The notes under the pieces: generated by a model
What the model was told of the DNA's origin: nothing
Seen by the model: the letters and a program-made list of their open reading frames with translations, nothing else
Databases searched by the model: none
In this document: positions 1 to 9,718 of the stretch, piece by piece
How positions within the stretch are numbered: position 1 is the stretch's first letter
Layout of the letters: every line of letters starts with the position of its first letter
Translations under genes and position numbers: made by a program
DNA from: Nocardioides kribbensis
Lineage (GTDB): Bacteria > Actinomycetota > Actinomycetes > Propionibacteriales > Nocardioidaceae
DNA: 64,000 nt
Direction of reading: 5' to 3'
NCBI RefSeq assembly: GCF_015070375.1
Contig: NZ_JADCLL010000006.1
Location: 186,001 to 250,000, forward strand

Positions 1-1403
1 GAGAGCAGCAGGTGCCAGCGCACCAGCGAGGCGATGAGGTCGACGGCGTCGGGGGCGAAGCCCATCCGGGTCGCGATCGTCCGGGCGAGGGGCTCGCCGG
101 CGACGCTGTGCTCGGTCAGCGAGCCCTTGCCGATGTCGTGCAGCAGCGCGGCCACCATCAGCACGTCGGGCCGTCCGACGTGGCGGATGAGCGCCGAGGC
201 CTCGATGCAGGTCTCGACCACGTGGCGGTCGACGGTGAAGCGGTGGATGGCCGAGGCGTGCGGCAGCAGCCGGATGCGCTCCCACTCGGGCAGCAGCCGG
301 GTGAGCGCCCCGGTCTCCTCGAGGGTCTCCCACACCGGCAGCAGCCCCCGGCCCGAGGCCAGCAGCCGCACCAGCTGCTGGCGGGCCTCGGCCGGCCACG
401 GGTCGGGCAGCGGCGGGCACTCGCGCGCCAGCCGCGCCGCGGTGGGCGGGGCCAGCACGACGTCCATCTCGGCGGCGGCCGCGGCGGCGCGCAGCAGGAG
501 CACGGGGTCCTGGGCGGGCTTGGCGCGGGCGTCGAGCACGATCTCGCGACCGGCCAGCGCCACCCCGGGCGCGACCGGCGTCAGCGACGGGCGTCGTACG
601 CCGACCTGGGCCGGGCGTGCCAGCACGTCGTCGACGCGCCGCCAGGTCAGGCGCGAGAGGTGCGTGATGCGCCGCCCGAGCTCGCGCACGTGCACCTGCG
701 CGCTGCGCGCGTCGGGCAGGTCGAGACCGGTGGCCAGCTCGCTCCACGTCTCGGGGTTGACCCGGTCGGTGGCGCGTCCGGCGGCGTCCTGCACGAGGTC
801 GCGCACGTCGAGCAGCTGCTGGCGGCTGCGCTCGAGCTCGACGTGGGGCACGTCGACCAGCCAGGTCGCGACCAGGGCCTTGAGCACGGTGGCGTCGCGC
901 AGCCCGCCCTCCGCCTCCTTGAGGTCGGGCACCGACAGGTGGGCCAGCTCCCCCACCCGCTCGTGGCGCGAGCGCACCATCTCGTGCAGGTCCGGCAGCC
1001 GCTCGCGCGAGCGGCGGCGCCAGTGGGCCAGCACGGTCGTGCGCAGCCTCAGGGTCAGGCTCGGGTCGCCGGCCAGGTGGCGGGTGTCGATGAGCCCGAG
1101 CGCGACCCGGAGGTCGGCCTCGGCCGCGGCCAGCATCTGCGGCATCGAGCGCACGGAGTGGTCGATGGTGGTGCCGGAGTCCCACAGCGGGTACCACAGC
1201 TGGTGGGCCAGCTCGCCGGGGTCGACGCCCTCCTCGGTGACCAGCACGACGTCGAGGTCGGAGTGCGGGGCGAGCTCGCCGCGGCCGTAGCCGCCCACGG
1301 CGACCAGGGCCGTGCCGGTGTCCTGGCCTCCCGCGGCCTCGTAGGCCTTGGTGCACAGCGCGTCGGCCTCGGCGGTGCGGCGGGCGCGGTCGGCGGCGCT
1401 CAT
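1..1403 (-). CDS. glnD: [Protein-PII] uridylyl/adenylyl-transferase GlnD, 3' end missing
   Basis: Bifunctional enzyme that modifies and demodifies the PII T-loop tyrosine according to nitrogen status. The N-terminal nucleotidyltransferase core is visible (VGGYGRGELAPHSDLDV near residue 40, giving the G-G-x-G-R and D-x-D metal site). A GlnD-type helical region follows, then an HD phosphohydrolase motif (LLHDIGKG) near the left edge. The ATG is at 1403. About 467 codons are present; the rest of the HD domain and the C-terminal ACT domains lie outside the window. It is the last gene of an amtB-PII-PII-glnD order. In actinobacteria studied so far GlnD adenylylates rather than uridylylates PII; which applies here cannot be read from sequence. 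Confidence 0.93.
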   Translation of the reverse strand, partial: MSAADRARRTAEADALCTKAYEAAGGQDTGTALVAVGGYGRGELAPHSDLDVVLVTEEGVDPGELAHQLWYPLWDSGTTIDHSVRSMPQMLAAAEADLRVALGLIDTRHLAGDPSLTLRLRTTVLAHWRRRSRERLPDLHEMVRSRHERVGELAHLSVPDLKEAEGGLRDATVLKALVATWLVDVPHVELERSRQQLLDVRDLVQDAAGRATDRVNPETWSELATGLDLPDARSAQVHVRELGRRITHLSRLTWRRVDDVLARPAQVGVRRPSLTPVAPGVALAGREIVLDARAKPAQDPVLLLRAAAAAAEMDVVLAPPTAARLARECPPLPDPWPAEARQQLVRLLASGRGLLPVWETLEETGALTRLLPEWERIRLLPHASAIHRFTVDRHVVETCIEASALIRHVGRPDVLMVAALLHDIGKGSLTEHSVAGEPLARTIATRMGFAPDAVDLIASLVRWHLLL

Positions 1404-1494
1404 GCGGGGGCCTGCTGCCGGCTCGTGCGGGGGTGCCGGGGGTGCCGGGGGTGCTCGGCGTGCTGGGGGTGCGCGTGGGGGTGGGGAGGCACGG

Positions 1495-1884
<390 letters not shown>

Positions 1885-1950
1885 TCATGCCGGACGGCCC
1901 CGGCGGCGGGCAGCGCCCCGCGCCGCGGGTCGGCCGGCCGGTGCGGGACG

Positions 1951-1992
1951 GGACGGGCCCGGCACCCCTGCGTGAGGGGGCCGGGCCCGTCC
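1951..1992 (-). terminator. Strong hairpin between the two PII genes
   Basis: GGACGGGCCCGGC (1951-1963) pairs perfectly with 1980-1992. After a bulged A (1964), CCCC (1965-1968) pairs with GGGG (1976-1979), leaving a 7-base loop. No U-tract follows on either side, as is common for actinobacterial terminators. It begins just after the stop of the first PII gene on the minus strand, so it may end or attenuate transcription before the second PII gene and glnD. Confidence 0.65.
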
Positions 1993-1998
1993 GGTGGA

Positions 1999-2340
<342 letters not shown>

Positions 2341-3642
2341 TCAGACACCTTCCTTCTGGGTCTTCGGCGCGAGCACGCTGGTGGCGTTGCCCGAGCCGCC
2401 GACGCCGGTGTGCAGGTCGTACGCCGACTCGCCGTGGGCGGCCAGGTCGATGCCGCCGACCTCGTCCTCCTCGGCCAGGCGCAGCCCGATGGTGTACTTG
2501 ATGGCCAGCGCGATGACCGCGGTCAGCACGCCGGAGTAGACGACCGCGACCAGCACGCCGAGCACCTGGTCGACCAGGGAGTCGACGCCGCCGCCGTAGA
2601 GCAGGCCGTCGACGCCGCCGGCGCCGTCGCTGGTGGAGAAGATGCCGATCAGCACCGTGCCGACGATGCCGCCGACGAGGTGGACGCCCACGACGTCGAG
2701 GGAGTCGTCGAAGCCCGCCTTGAACTTCAGGCCGACGGCCCAGGCGCAGACCGCGCCGGCGATGGCGCCGATGGCGACCGCACCCTCGATGTCGACCGCG
2801 CCGGCGGCGGGGGTGATGGCGACCAGGCCTGCGACGATGCCGGAGGCCGCGCCCAGCGAGGTGGCCTTCTTGTGCAGGACCCGTTCCACGACCAGCCAGC
2901 CGAGGATGGCGGCCATGGTGGCGAGGGTGGTGTTGGCGAAGGTGCGGCCGGTCTCGGAGAAGAACTGGGCCATGTCGGCCTCCTCGCTCTCACCGCCGAA
3001 GACGATCGAGCCGACATTGAAGCCGTACCAGCCGAACCAGAGCAGGCCGGCGCCGAGCATCGTCAGCGTCAGGTTGTGCGGGCGCATCTTGTCGCGGGGC
3101 CAGCCCACGCGCTTGCCGAGCAGCAGCACGAGCACGAGGGCAGCGACACCGGCGTTGATGTGGACGGCCGTGCCGCCGGCGTAGTCCTGGGCGCCGATGC
3201 GGCCGCAGATGAGGGAGTCGTCGGTGCAGCTGAAGACCATGTGGGCCAGCGGGAAGTAGACGACCAGGGCCCAGATCGGCACGAAGGTCACCCAGGCGGC
3301 GAACTTCATGCGGCCCTCGACCGCGCCGCTGATGAGGGCGCAGGTGATGATCGCGAAGGTCATCTGGAACATCACGCCGATGTAGGCGTCGGTCGTGACC
3401 CCGTCGAGCCAGAACAGCTCGAAGGGGTTGGCGAAGAAGGTGCCCTCGCCACCGAAGCCCATCGACCAGCCGACCGCGACGTAGAGGATGCCCACGATCG
3501 CGGCGGCGATGTAGGACATCATCATCATGTTCAGCACGGACTTCGAGCGGGACATGCCGCCGTAGAACAGGGCGAGCGCGGGCACCGTCATCATCAGCAC
3601 GAGCGCTGTCGCGATGAGCATGAAGGCGTAATAGCCGTCCAC
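2341..3642 (-). CDS. amtB: Ammonium transporter AmtB
   Basis: 433-residue Amt/MEP/Rh family channel in the cytoplasmic membrane. It begins MDGYYAFMLIATALVLMM and has about eleven hydrophobic segments. Family landmarks include DYAGGTAVHINAG, the pore histidine context and the late GVHLVGGIVGT segment with the second conserved histidine. It conducts ammonium/ammonia and is regulated by PII binding. It is the first gene of an operon with two PII genes and glnD. The 5' region (3643-3812) contains a possible GlnR site. Length and start agree with the family. Confidence 0.96.
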   Translation of the reverse strand: MDGYYAFMLIATALVLMMTVPALALFYGGMSRSKSVLNMMMMSYIAAAIVGILYVAVGWSMGFGGEGTFFANPFELFWLDGVTTDAYIGVMFQMTFAIITCALISGAVEGRMKFAAWVTFVPIWALVVYFPLAHMVFSCTDDSLICGRIGAQDYAGGTAVHINAGVAALVLVLLLGKRVGWPRDKMRPHNLTLTMLGAGLLWFGWYGFNVGSIVFGGESEEADMAQFFSETGRTFANTTLATMAAILGWLVVERVLHKKATSLGAASGIVAGLVAITPAAGAVDIEGAVAIGAIAGAVCAWAVGLKFKAGFDDSLDVVGVHLVGGIVGTVLIGIFSTSDGAGGVDGLLYGGGVDSLVDQVLGVLVAVVYSGVLTAVIALAIKYTIGLRLAEEDEVGGIDLAAHGESAYDLHTGVGGSGNATSVLAPKTQKEGV

Positions 3643-3759
3643 AGGACCTCCAGGGGAATTGCGCGGTGACGCTGGGGCGTCGGCGACTCCGGTGTCGGCG
3701 GCCCAGCGGCTGTTGCAGGAGACCTTGATGGGGCCAGGTTTCCTCTCCCCGTGAGGTGT

Positions 3760-3795
3760 GTTTCAGCCACGTAAACGACCCGGTGGCTGTGTAAC
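3760..3795 (-). promoter_or_regulatory. Possible GlnR-type nitrogen operator upstream of amtB
   Basis: Read on the minus strand, TTTAC-GTGGCT-GAAAC (3775-3760) matches the actinobacterial GlnR half-box gTnAC-n6-GaAAC except for the first base. A second GTTAC lies at 3795-3791, but its partner is degenerate and its spacing is not ideal. The site is about 120 bases upstream of the amtB ATG. Control of amtB-glnK-glnD by the OmpR-type regulator GlnR is established in Streptomyces and Mycobacterium; the site here is inferred. Confidence 0.45.
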
Positions 3796-3812
3796 TTCAC
3801 GATGACGCGACG

Positions 3813-3852
3813 ACGGGCGCGGCCCCGCACCGAGGTGCGTGGCCGCGCCCGT
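3813..3852 (-). terminator. Terminator hairpin after ftsY
   Basis: ACGGGCGCGGCC (3813-3824) pairs with 3841-3852. The inner arms CGCAC (3826-3830) and GTGCG (3835-3839) close on a 4-base loop. It lies about 30 bases beyond the ftsY stop (minus strand) and upstream of the amtB promoter region. Confidence 0.7.
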
Positions 3853-3880
3853 GCGGCACGGTCGGCCTACGCCGGGGCGC

Positions 3881-5065
3881 TCAGCCCAGCAGCGCGTCGA
3901 CGAAGGCGCCGGAGTCGAAGGGCGCCAGGTCGTCGGGGCCCTCGCCCAGGCCCACGAGCTTGACCGGCACGCCGAGCTCGCGCTGCACGGCCACGACGAT
4001 GCCGCCCTTGGCGGAGCCGTCGAGCTTGGTGAGCACGATGCCGGTGACGTCGACGACCTCGCTGAAGACGCGGGCCTGGATCATGCCGTTCTGCCCCGTG
4101 GTGGCGTCGAGCACCAGCAGCACCTCGGTGACGGGGGCCTGCTTCTCGATGACCCGCTTGACCTTGCCCAGCTCGTCCATGAGGCCGGCCTTGTTCTGCA
4201 GCCGGCCCGCGGTGTCGACGATGACGGTGTCGGCGCCCTCGCTCGCGCCCTGCTTGACCGCCTCGAAGGCGACGCTGGCGGGGTCGGTGCCCTCCGGGCC
4301 GCGCACGACGTCGACGCCGACGCGCTCGCCCCAGGTGGCCAGCTGCTCGACGGCGGCCGCGCGGAAGGTGTCGGCGGCACCGAGCACCACCGAGCGGTCC
4401 TCGGCCACCAGGATGCGGGCGATCTTGCCCACCGTGGTGGTCTTGCCGGCACCGTTGACCCCGACCACCAGCACCACGCCGGGCCGGCCGTCCTCGCCGC
4501 TGACCTGGAGCCGGCGGTCCATGCTCGGGTCGACCAGGGCCAGCAGCTCCTCGCGCAGCACCTCGCGGGCCTGGGAGGCGTCGGCGCCGTCGACGCGCAT
4601 GCGGGTGCGCAGCCGGTCGACCAGCTCCTGGGTGGGGCCGACGCCGATGTCGGCGGTCAGCAGGGTGTCCTCGATCGACTCCCAAGTGTCCTCGTCGAGC
4701 CGGTCGCGCGAGAGGAGCGCGAGCAGGCCACGGCCCAGGGCCCCCTGGGAGCCGGCCAGCCGCTGACGCAGCCGCTGCAGGCGCGAGGCCGTGCTCTCGG
4801 GCCGCTCCAGGGTCGGCGCGGGGGCGGTCTCGGGCTCGACCGGCGCCTCGGGCGCCTCGGGCGCCTCGGGCTCGAGGGTGGCCGGCGGCGAGCTGAGCTC
4901 GACCGGGTCGGCGCCGTCCTCGACGGGCGTGCCGAGGACGTCGGTGTGGGTGTCGGGCAGGGGCGCCGGCTTGCGGCGGCGGGTCACCACCAGGCCGGTC
5001 ACGGTGGCCACGAGGGCCACGCCGACCAGCGCGATGACGAGGATCAGGATGGCGATGGCTTCCAT
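3881..5065 (-). CDS. ftsY: Signal recognition particle receptor FtsY
   Basis: SRP receptor GTPase that docks ribosome-SRP complexes at the membrane through Ffh. I place the start at ATG 5065 (MEAIAILILV), giving about 394 residues: an N-terminal membrane helix, an acidic/proline-rich linker, the N domain (from LQRLRQRLAGSQ) and the G domain. GTPase motifs are GVNGAGKTTT (G1), DTFRAAA (G2), DTAGRLQNK (G3) and TKLDGSAKGG (G4). An N-terminal membrane helix is typical of actinobacterial FtsY. A longer upstream frame reaches 5161 but lacks family similarity. The gene stands alone, downstream of a small membrane protein gene. Confidence 0.95.
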   Translation of the reverse strand: MEAIAILILVIALVGVALVATVTGLVVTRRRKPAPLPDTHTDVLGTPVEDGADPVELSSPPATLEPEAPEAPEAPVEPETAPAPTLERPESTASRLQRLRQRLAGSQGALGRGLLALLSRDRLDEDTWESIEDTLLTADIGVGPTQELVDRLRTRMRVDGADASQAREVLREELLALVDPSMDRRLQVSGEDGRPGVVLVVGVNGAGKTTTVGKIARILVAEDRSVVLGAADTFRAAAVEQLATWGERVGVDVVRGPEGTDPASVAFEAVKQGASEGADTVIVDTAGRLQNKAGLMDELGKVKRVIEKQAPVTEVLLVLDATTGQNGMIQARVFSEVVDVTGIVLTKLDGSAKGGIVVAVQRELGVPVKLVGLGEGPDDLAPFDSGAFVDALLG

Positions 5066-5185
5066 GGCCTCATCCAACCAGAGCGGCCCGCCGTCCCTGT
5101 CGGGCAGGAGCGCGACCCAGGGGCTCGCCCCACGGCACGTGCCGCCGGGCGGCCCACGCACCGGCCCGCCACCGCGGGCGGATCC

Positions 5186-5392
5186 TCAGGCGGAGCGGTC
5201 CTGCTGCTGCGCACCCACCCGGGCGCGGGCGTCGTGCTCGAGGGTCGGGACGGCGTCGGCGGCGCGCGACATCACGCCGCCGAGCCACTCGCCCTGCGGC
5301 GGCGTCTGCCCGCGGTGCGGGAAGGCGACGTAGAAGATGACCAGGCCCGCGAGGACGAGGATGACGAGCATGGCGACGGCGATGACGAGCAC
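5186..5392 (-). CDS. Small single-pass membrane protein, function unknown
   Basis: 68-residue protein with one N-terminal membrane helix (MLVIAVAMLVILVLAGLVIF) and a cytoplasmic or exposed tail (PHRGQTPPQGEWLGGVMSRAADAVPTLEHDARARV). The GTG start at 5392 is supported by GGAAGG five bases upstream on the minus strand. It sits between ftsY and a thioesterase gene. Small proteins of this form occur in related actinobacteria, but I know no function. Codon use matches the neighbours, which supports a real gene. Confidence 0.7.
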   Translation of the reverse strand: MLVIAVAMLVILVLAGLVIFYVAFPHRGQTPPQGEWLGGVMSRAADAVPTLEHDARARVGAQQQDRSA

Positions 5393-5463
5393 GCGGACCT
5401 TCCGAGACGTGTGAGGCGCGGCGCCCCGGTCGGGGCCGCACCGTCACGGTCGCACAGGCGGGG

Positions 5464-5928
5464 TCAGCCCGCCTCACCCCCGCGCAGGAGTGGCTCGACT
5501 GCGACACGGATCACGTCGGGCATCGGGGTCACCGGCCGGGCCGGGTCGGTGTCGTCGACGTAGACGTGGACGAAGCGGCCCTCGGCCGCCGCCTCCTCCG
5601 CGTCGCCCTGGAAGAGACCGATGCGGTAGACGATCGAGGAGGTGCCGACCTTGTCGACGACCAGGCCGGACTCCACCGGGGCCGGGAAGCCGATCTCGCG
5701 GAAGTAGCGGCACGAGGTCTCGGCCACGACGCCGATGGCGGGCAGGCGGCGCACGTCGACGCCCGTGTGCTCGTAGAGGTGCGCGTTGACCGCGGTGTCG
5801 AACATCTCGTAGTAGGTCGCGTTGTTGAGGTGTCCGTAGGCGTCGTCGTCTCGCCAGCGCGTGGTGATGGTGCGCCAGGCGACGTAGTCGGCTCGGGTGG
5901 GTCGGGTGCGGTCGCTCACGGCGGCCAT
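5464..5928 (-). CDS. Acyl-CoA thioesterase, 4HBT (hotdog) family
   Basis: 154-residue single hotdog-fold protein. The motif RWRDDDAYGHLNNATYYEMFDTA matches the 4-hydroxybenzoyl-CoA thioesterase/YbgC signature, here with Asp in the catalytic region followed by GHLNNA. It probably hydrolyses an acyl-CoA thioester in the cytoplasm; the substrate cannot be inferred. It lies between a small membrane protein gene and smc, on the same strand, with about 110 bases to smc. Start is ATG 5928; MSDRT-like starts a few codons in are possible. Confidence 0.85.
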   Translation of the reverse strand: MAAVSDRTRPTRADYVAWRTITTRWRDDDAYGHLNNATYYEMFDTAVNAHLYEHTGVDVRRLPAIGVVAETSCRYFREIGFPAPVESGLVVDKVGTSSIVYRIGLFQGDAEEAAAEGRFVHVYVDDTDPARPVTPMPDVIRVAVEPLLRGGEAG

Positions 5929-6037
5929 CCTGCCAACGCCCGGCCCGGCGACCTACGACGGGTCGCAGCCGGCCGACCGCGCCGCACCGGGGCCTGCGGC
6001 GCACGTCCGGGTCGGACCGGCCGGTCCCCCGTCGGGG

Positions 6038-9000
6038 TCAGGCCGTCTCCGCCTCGCGCAGCCGCTGGCTGATGACCGTGGAGACCCCGTCGCCCCGCAT
6101 CGTCACGCCGTAGAGGGCGTCGCCGACCTCCATCGTGCGCTTCTGGTGGGTGATGACGAGCAGCTGCGAGCTCTCGCGCAGCTCCTCGTAGATCTGCAGC
6201 AGCCGGCCCAGGTTGGTGTCGTCGAGCGCGGCCTCGACCTCGTCGAGGATGTAGAACGGCGAGGGCCGGGCCTTGAAGAGGGCGACCAGGAAGGCCACCG
6301 CCACCAGCGAGCGCTCGCCGCCGGAGAGCAGCGAGAGCCGCTTGACCTTCTTGCCCGGCGGGCGCGCCTCGACCTCGATGCCGGTGGTGAGCATGTCGGA
6401 GGGGTCGGTGAGCACGAGGCGGCCCTCGCCGCCGGGGAACAGCCGGGCGAAGGTGGCGTCGAAGGCCCGCTCGACGTCGGCGTAGGCCTCGGTGAAGACC
6501 TGCTCCACGCGCACGTCGACGTCCTTGACGATGTCGAGGAGGTCCTTGCGCGTGCGCCGCAGGTCGTCGAGCTGCTCGGAGAGGAACTGGTGGCGCTCCT
6601 CCATCGCGGTGAACTCCTCCAGGGCCAGCGGGTTGACCCGGCCCAGCTGGGCCAGCGCGCGCTCGGCGCTGCGCAGCCGCTTCTGCTGCTCCTCGCGCAC
6701 GTAGGCCACCGGCTCGGGGGCGGGGTCGTCCTCGGCGGCGTCCGGGGCGGGCGCGACCGGCACCGGCTGGTCGGGGCCGTAGTCGGCGACGAGCGCGTCG
6801 GGCTCGACGCCGAGCTCGTCGAGGGCGCGCTGCTCGAGCTGCTCGATGCGCATCCGCTGCTGGGAGCGGGCCAGCTCGTCGCGGTGCACGGTGCTGACCA
6901 GCTCGTCGTGCTCGCGGCCCAGGTCGCGCAGCCGCGCCCGGGCGGCGAGCAGCTCGCCCTCCCGGCCCCGCCGCTGCTCCTCGATCGCGGTGCGGGCCTC
7001 GGCGGCCAGCCCCACCGACACCTCGAGCCGGGCCAGCACCGCGGCCACCCCGGCGCCCACGGCGCGGGCGGCGCGGGCCTCGCGCTCGAGCCGGCGGCGG
7101 CGCTCAGCGGCGCGGGCACGGGCCTGGCGCTCCTGCGCCGCGGCGCGCAGCAGCGAGTCGGCTCGACCGTGCAGTGCGCGCGCCCGCTCCTCGGCGGTGC
7201 GCAGCGCCAGCCGGGTCTCCATCTCGCCCTGCCGCGCCTCGCGGGCCGCCGCGGCGAGGCGCTCGCGCTCGGCGGTGTCGGGCTCCTCCTCGGGGCTCTC
7301 CTCCGCCCCGGCCAGGCGGGCCTCGAGGTCGGCCAGGCCCGCGACGTCGCGGTCGCGCGCGGCCTCGGCCTGCGCGATGGCCTGCTCCAGGCGCTCGGCC
7401 TCCCCCCGCGCCGCGCGCGCCTGCGAGCCGTGCTGGCCCAGCTCCTCCGCGACGGCGGCCAGCGTCGCGTCGGACTCGTGCAGGCTCGCCAGGGCGGCGT
7501 CGACGCGCTGCTGGGCCTCGAGGCGCTCCCGCTCCAGGCGGGAGAGCGCGAAGCCGAGCCGCTCCCCCGTCGCGACCGCCTCGGCCAGCTGGGTCGACGC
7601 GTCGTCGACGGCGGCCTGGACCTCGATCAGGCTCGGCTGGTCGCCCGACCCGCCGGCTGCGAGGTGGGCGCCGAGCACGTCGCCGTCACGGGTGACCGCG
7701 ACGAGGTCGGGGGCCTCGGCGACCAGGGCGCGGGCGGCGGTGAGGTCGTCCACCACGGCGACCTTGCGCAGCAGGCGGGTCAGGGCGGCCCGCAGCCCGG
7801 CGGGGCACTCCACCGAGTCCACGGCGTACGACGCGGTCGCCGGCAGGGCCGGCCAGTCACGGTCGGCCGCCGCCCCGCCGGCCTCCGCCGGGTCGGCCGC
7901 CAGCAGCAGCCCGGCCCGGCCGAGCTCGCGGTCCTTGAGGTGGCCGATGGCCGCGAGCGCGGCGTCGGGGCCGGTGACCGCGACGGCGTCGGCGGCGGCG
8001 CCGAGCGCCGCGGCGACGGCCGTCTCGTGGCCCGGGCGCACCGACACCAGCGCCGCGACCGAGCCCAGCAGGCCGGAGACGCCGTCGGAGGCGGCGAGCA
8101 GGGCGCCCGCGCCGTCCTTGCGCTGCAGCCCCATCTCGAGGGCCTCCTTGCGCGCGCTCAGCGCCGAGCGCTCACGGTCGGCCCGGGTGGCCTCCTCGCG
8201 GGTGGCGGCCAGCTGCTCCTCGAGGTCGTCGAGGGCGGCCACGGCGGCCTCGTGCTCGGCGTCGAGGCCCTCCTCGCCCGCGTCGAGGCCGGCGACGCGG
8301 GTCTCCAGGGCGGTGAAGTCGCGCTGGGCCCGCTCGGCGCGGGCCACCGCGGCCTCGCGGGCGGCACCGAGGCGGCCCACCTCGTCGGCGGCCGCCGCGG
8401 CGCGCGAGCGCAGCGCGTTGACCTGGCCGTGCAGCCGCGCGAGGCCCTCGCGGCGGTCGGCCGCGGCCCGTTGCAGACCCGCCACGCGCCGGTCCTCCGC
8501 GGCGGCGGCCTCCTCGGCCGCCGTGCGCTCGGCGACGGCCCGGTCCATCGCGGCGCGCCGCTCCTCGACCTCGGCGGCGCTCTCCTGCTCGCGCGCGCGG
8601 GCCCGCTCGGCCTGCTCCTCGAGCTCCTCGGGGTCGCGGCCCGAGGGCTGCTCGGGCGCCGCACCGGCGGCGTTGCGCACGCGCTCGGCGGCCAGCGACT
8701 GGGTGCCCCGCAGCCGCTCGCGCAGGCCCGAGAGGGCGAACCAGGTCTCCTGGGCCGCCGACAGCGCCGGGAGGTCCTCGCGCAGCGCCGCCTCGAGGGC
8801 CGCCTCGGCCTCGCGGGTCTCGGCCAGGGCCGCCTCGAGCCGGGTCCGGCGCTCCTGGAGCACCGACTCGTCGGCCAGCTCCTGCTCCAGCGACGTGCGG
8901 GCGCCCACCAGGTCGTCGGCCAGCAGCCGTGCCCGGGCGTCGCGCACGTCGGCCTGCACGGTGGCCGCACGGCGGGCCACCTCGGCCTGGCGGCCCAGCG

Positions 9001-9610
9001 GCTTGAGCTGGCGACGGATCTCGCTGAGCAGGTCGGTCAGCCGCGTGAGGTTGCCGTCGGTGGAGTCGAGCTTGCGCAGCGCCTTCTCCTTGCGCTTGCG
9101 GTGCTTGAGCACCCCGGCGGCCTCCTCGATGAAGCCGCGCCGGTCCTCCGGCGTCGCGTGCAGGATGGTGTCGAGCTGGCCCTGCCCGACGATCACGTGC
9201 ATCTCGCGGCCGATGCCGGAGTCGCTGAGCAGCTCCTGCACGTCGAGCAGGCGGCAGGTGCTGCCGTTGATGGCGTACTCCGAGCCGCCGCTGCGGAACA
9301 TGGTGCGGCTGATCGTCACCTCGGCGTACTCGATCGGGAGCGCGCCGTCGGAGTTGTCGATGGTGAGGAGCACCTCGGCACGCCCCAGCGGTGGGCGGCC
9401 CGAGGTGCCGGCGAAGATGACGTCGTCCATCTTGCCGCCGCGCAGCGACTTCGCGCTGGCCTCGCCCATCACCCAGGCGAGGGCGTCCACGACGTTGGAC
9501 TTGCCCGAGCCGTTGGGCCCGACGATGCAGGTGATGCCCGGCTCGAGCTGGAGCGTGGTGGCGGACGCGAAGGACTTGAAGCCCTTCAGGGTCAGGCTCT
9601 TGAGGTACAC
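6038..9610 (-). CDS. smc: Chromosome segregation ATPase SMC
   Basis: About 1,190 residues, the full family length. Head-proximal Walker A GPNGSGKSNVVD is near residue 32, followed by long Ala/Glu/Arg-rich coiled coils. The hinge (around GVSGLLGSVAALVSVRPGHE) lies near the middle. The C-terminal head has signature LSLLSGGERSLVAVAF and Walker B FYILDEVEAALDD. It organises and segregates the chromosome with ScpAB, which are not in this window. Two adjacent GTG codons (9613 and 9610) could start translation. I choose 9610 (VYLKSLTLKGFKSFA), as it is six bases after GGAG and matches the usual N terminus. Confidence 0.96.
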   Translation of the reverse strand: MYLKSLTLKGFKSFASATTLQLEPGITCIVGPNGSGKSNVVDALAWVMGEASAKSLRGGKMDDVIFAGTSGRPPLGRAEVLLTIDNSDGALPIEYAEVTISRTMFRSGGSEYAINGSTCRLLDVQELLSDSGIGREMHVIVGQGQLDTILHATPEDRRGFIEEAAGVLKHRKRKEKALRKLDSTDGNLTRLTDLLSEIRRQLKPLGRQAEVARRAATVQADVRDARARLLADDLVGARTSLEQELADESVLQERRTRLEAALAETREAEAALEAALREDLPALSAAQETWFALSGLRERLRGTQSLAAERVRNAAGAAPEQPSGRDPEELEEQAERARAREQESAAEVEERRAAMDRAVAERTAAEEAAAAEDRRVAGLQRAAADRREGLARLHGQVNALRSRAAAAADEVGRLGAAREAAVARAERAQRDFTALETRVAGLDAGEEGLDAEHEAAVAALDDLEEQLAATREEATRADRERSALSARKEALEMGLQRKDGAGALLAASDGVSGLLGSVAALVSVRPGHETAVAAALGAAADAVAVTGPDAALAAIGHLKDRELGRAGLLLAADPAEAGGAAADRDWPALPATASYAVDSVECPAGLRAALTRLLRKVAVVDDLTAARALVAEAPDLVAVTRDGDVLGAHLAAGGSGDQPSLIEVQAAVDDASTQLAEAVATGERLGFALSRLERERLEAQQRVDAALASLHESDATLAAVAEELGQHGSQARAARGEAERLEQAIAQAEAARDRDVAGLADLEARLAGAEESPEEEPDTAERERLAAAAREARQGEMETRLALRTAEERARALHGRADSLLRAAAQERQARARAAERRRRLEREARAARAVGAGVAAVLARLEVSVGLAAEARTAIEEQRRGREGELLAARARLRDLGREHDELVSTVHRDELARSQQRMRIEQLEQRALDELGVEPDALVADYGPDQPVPVAPAPDAAEDDPAPEPVAYVREEQQKRLRSAERALAQLGRVNPLALEEFTAMEERHQFLSEQLDDLRRTRKDLLDIVKDVDVRVEQVFTEAYADVERAFDATFARLFPGGEGRLVLTDPSDMLTTGIEVEARPPGKKVKRLSLLSGGERSLVAVAFLVALFKARPSPFYILDEVEAALDDTNLGRLLQIYEELRESSQLLVITHQKRTMEVGDALYGVTMRGDGVSTVISQRLREAETA

Positions 9611-9718
9611 CACGGGCTCCTCGGTCGTCGCGTCCGGACGGGCACGGGGCCGTCTCGACGGCCACGTGGGGGAAGCCCGGCGCCCGTCACCCTACCGGCG
9701 CCGGCGCCGGCCGGCGGG

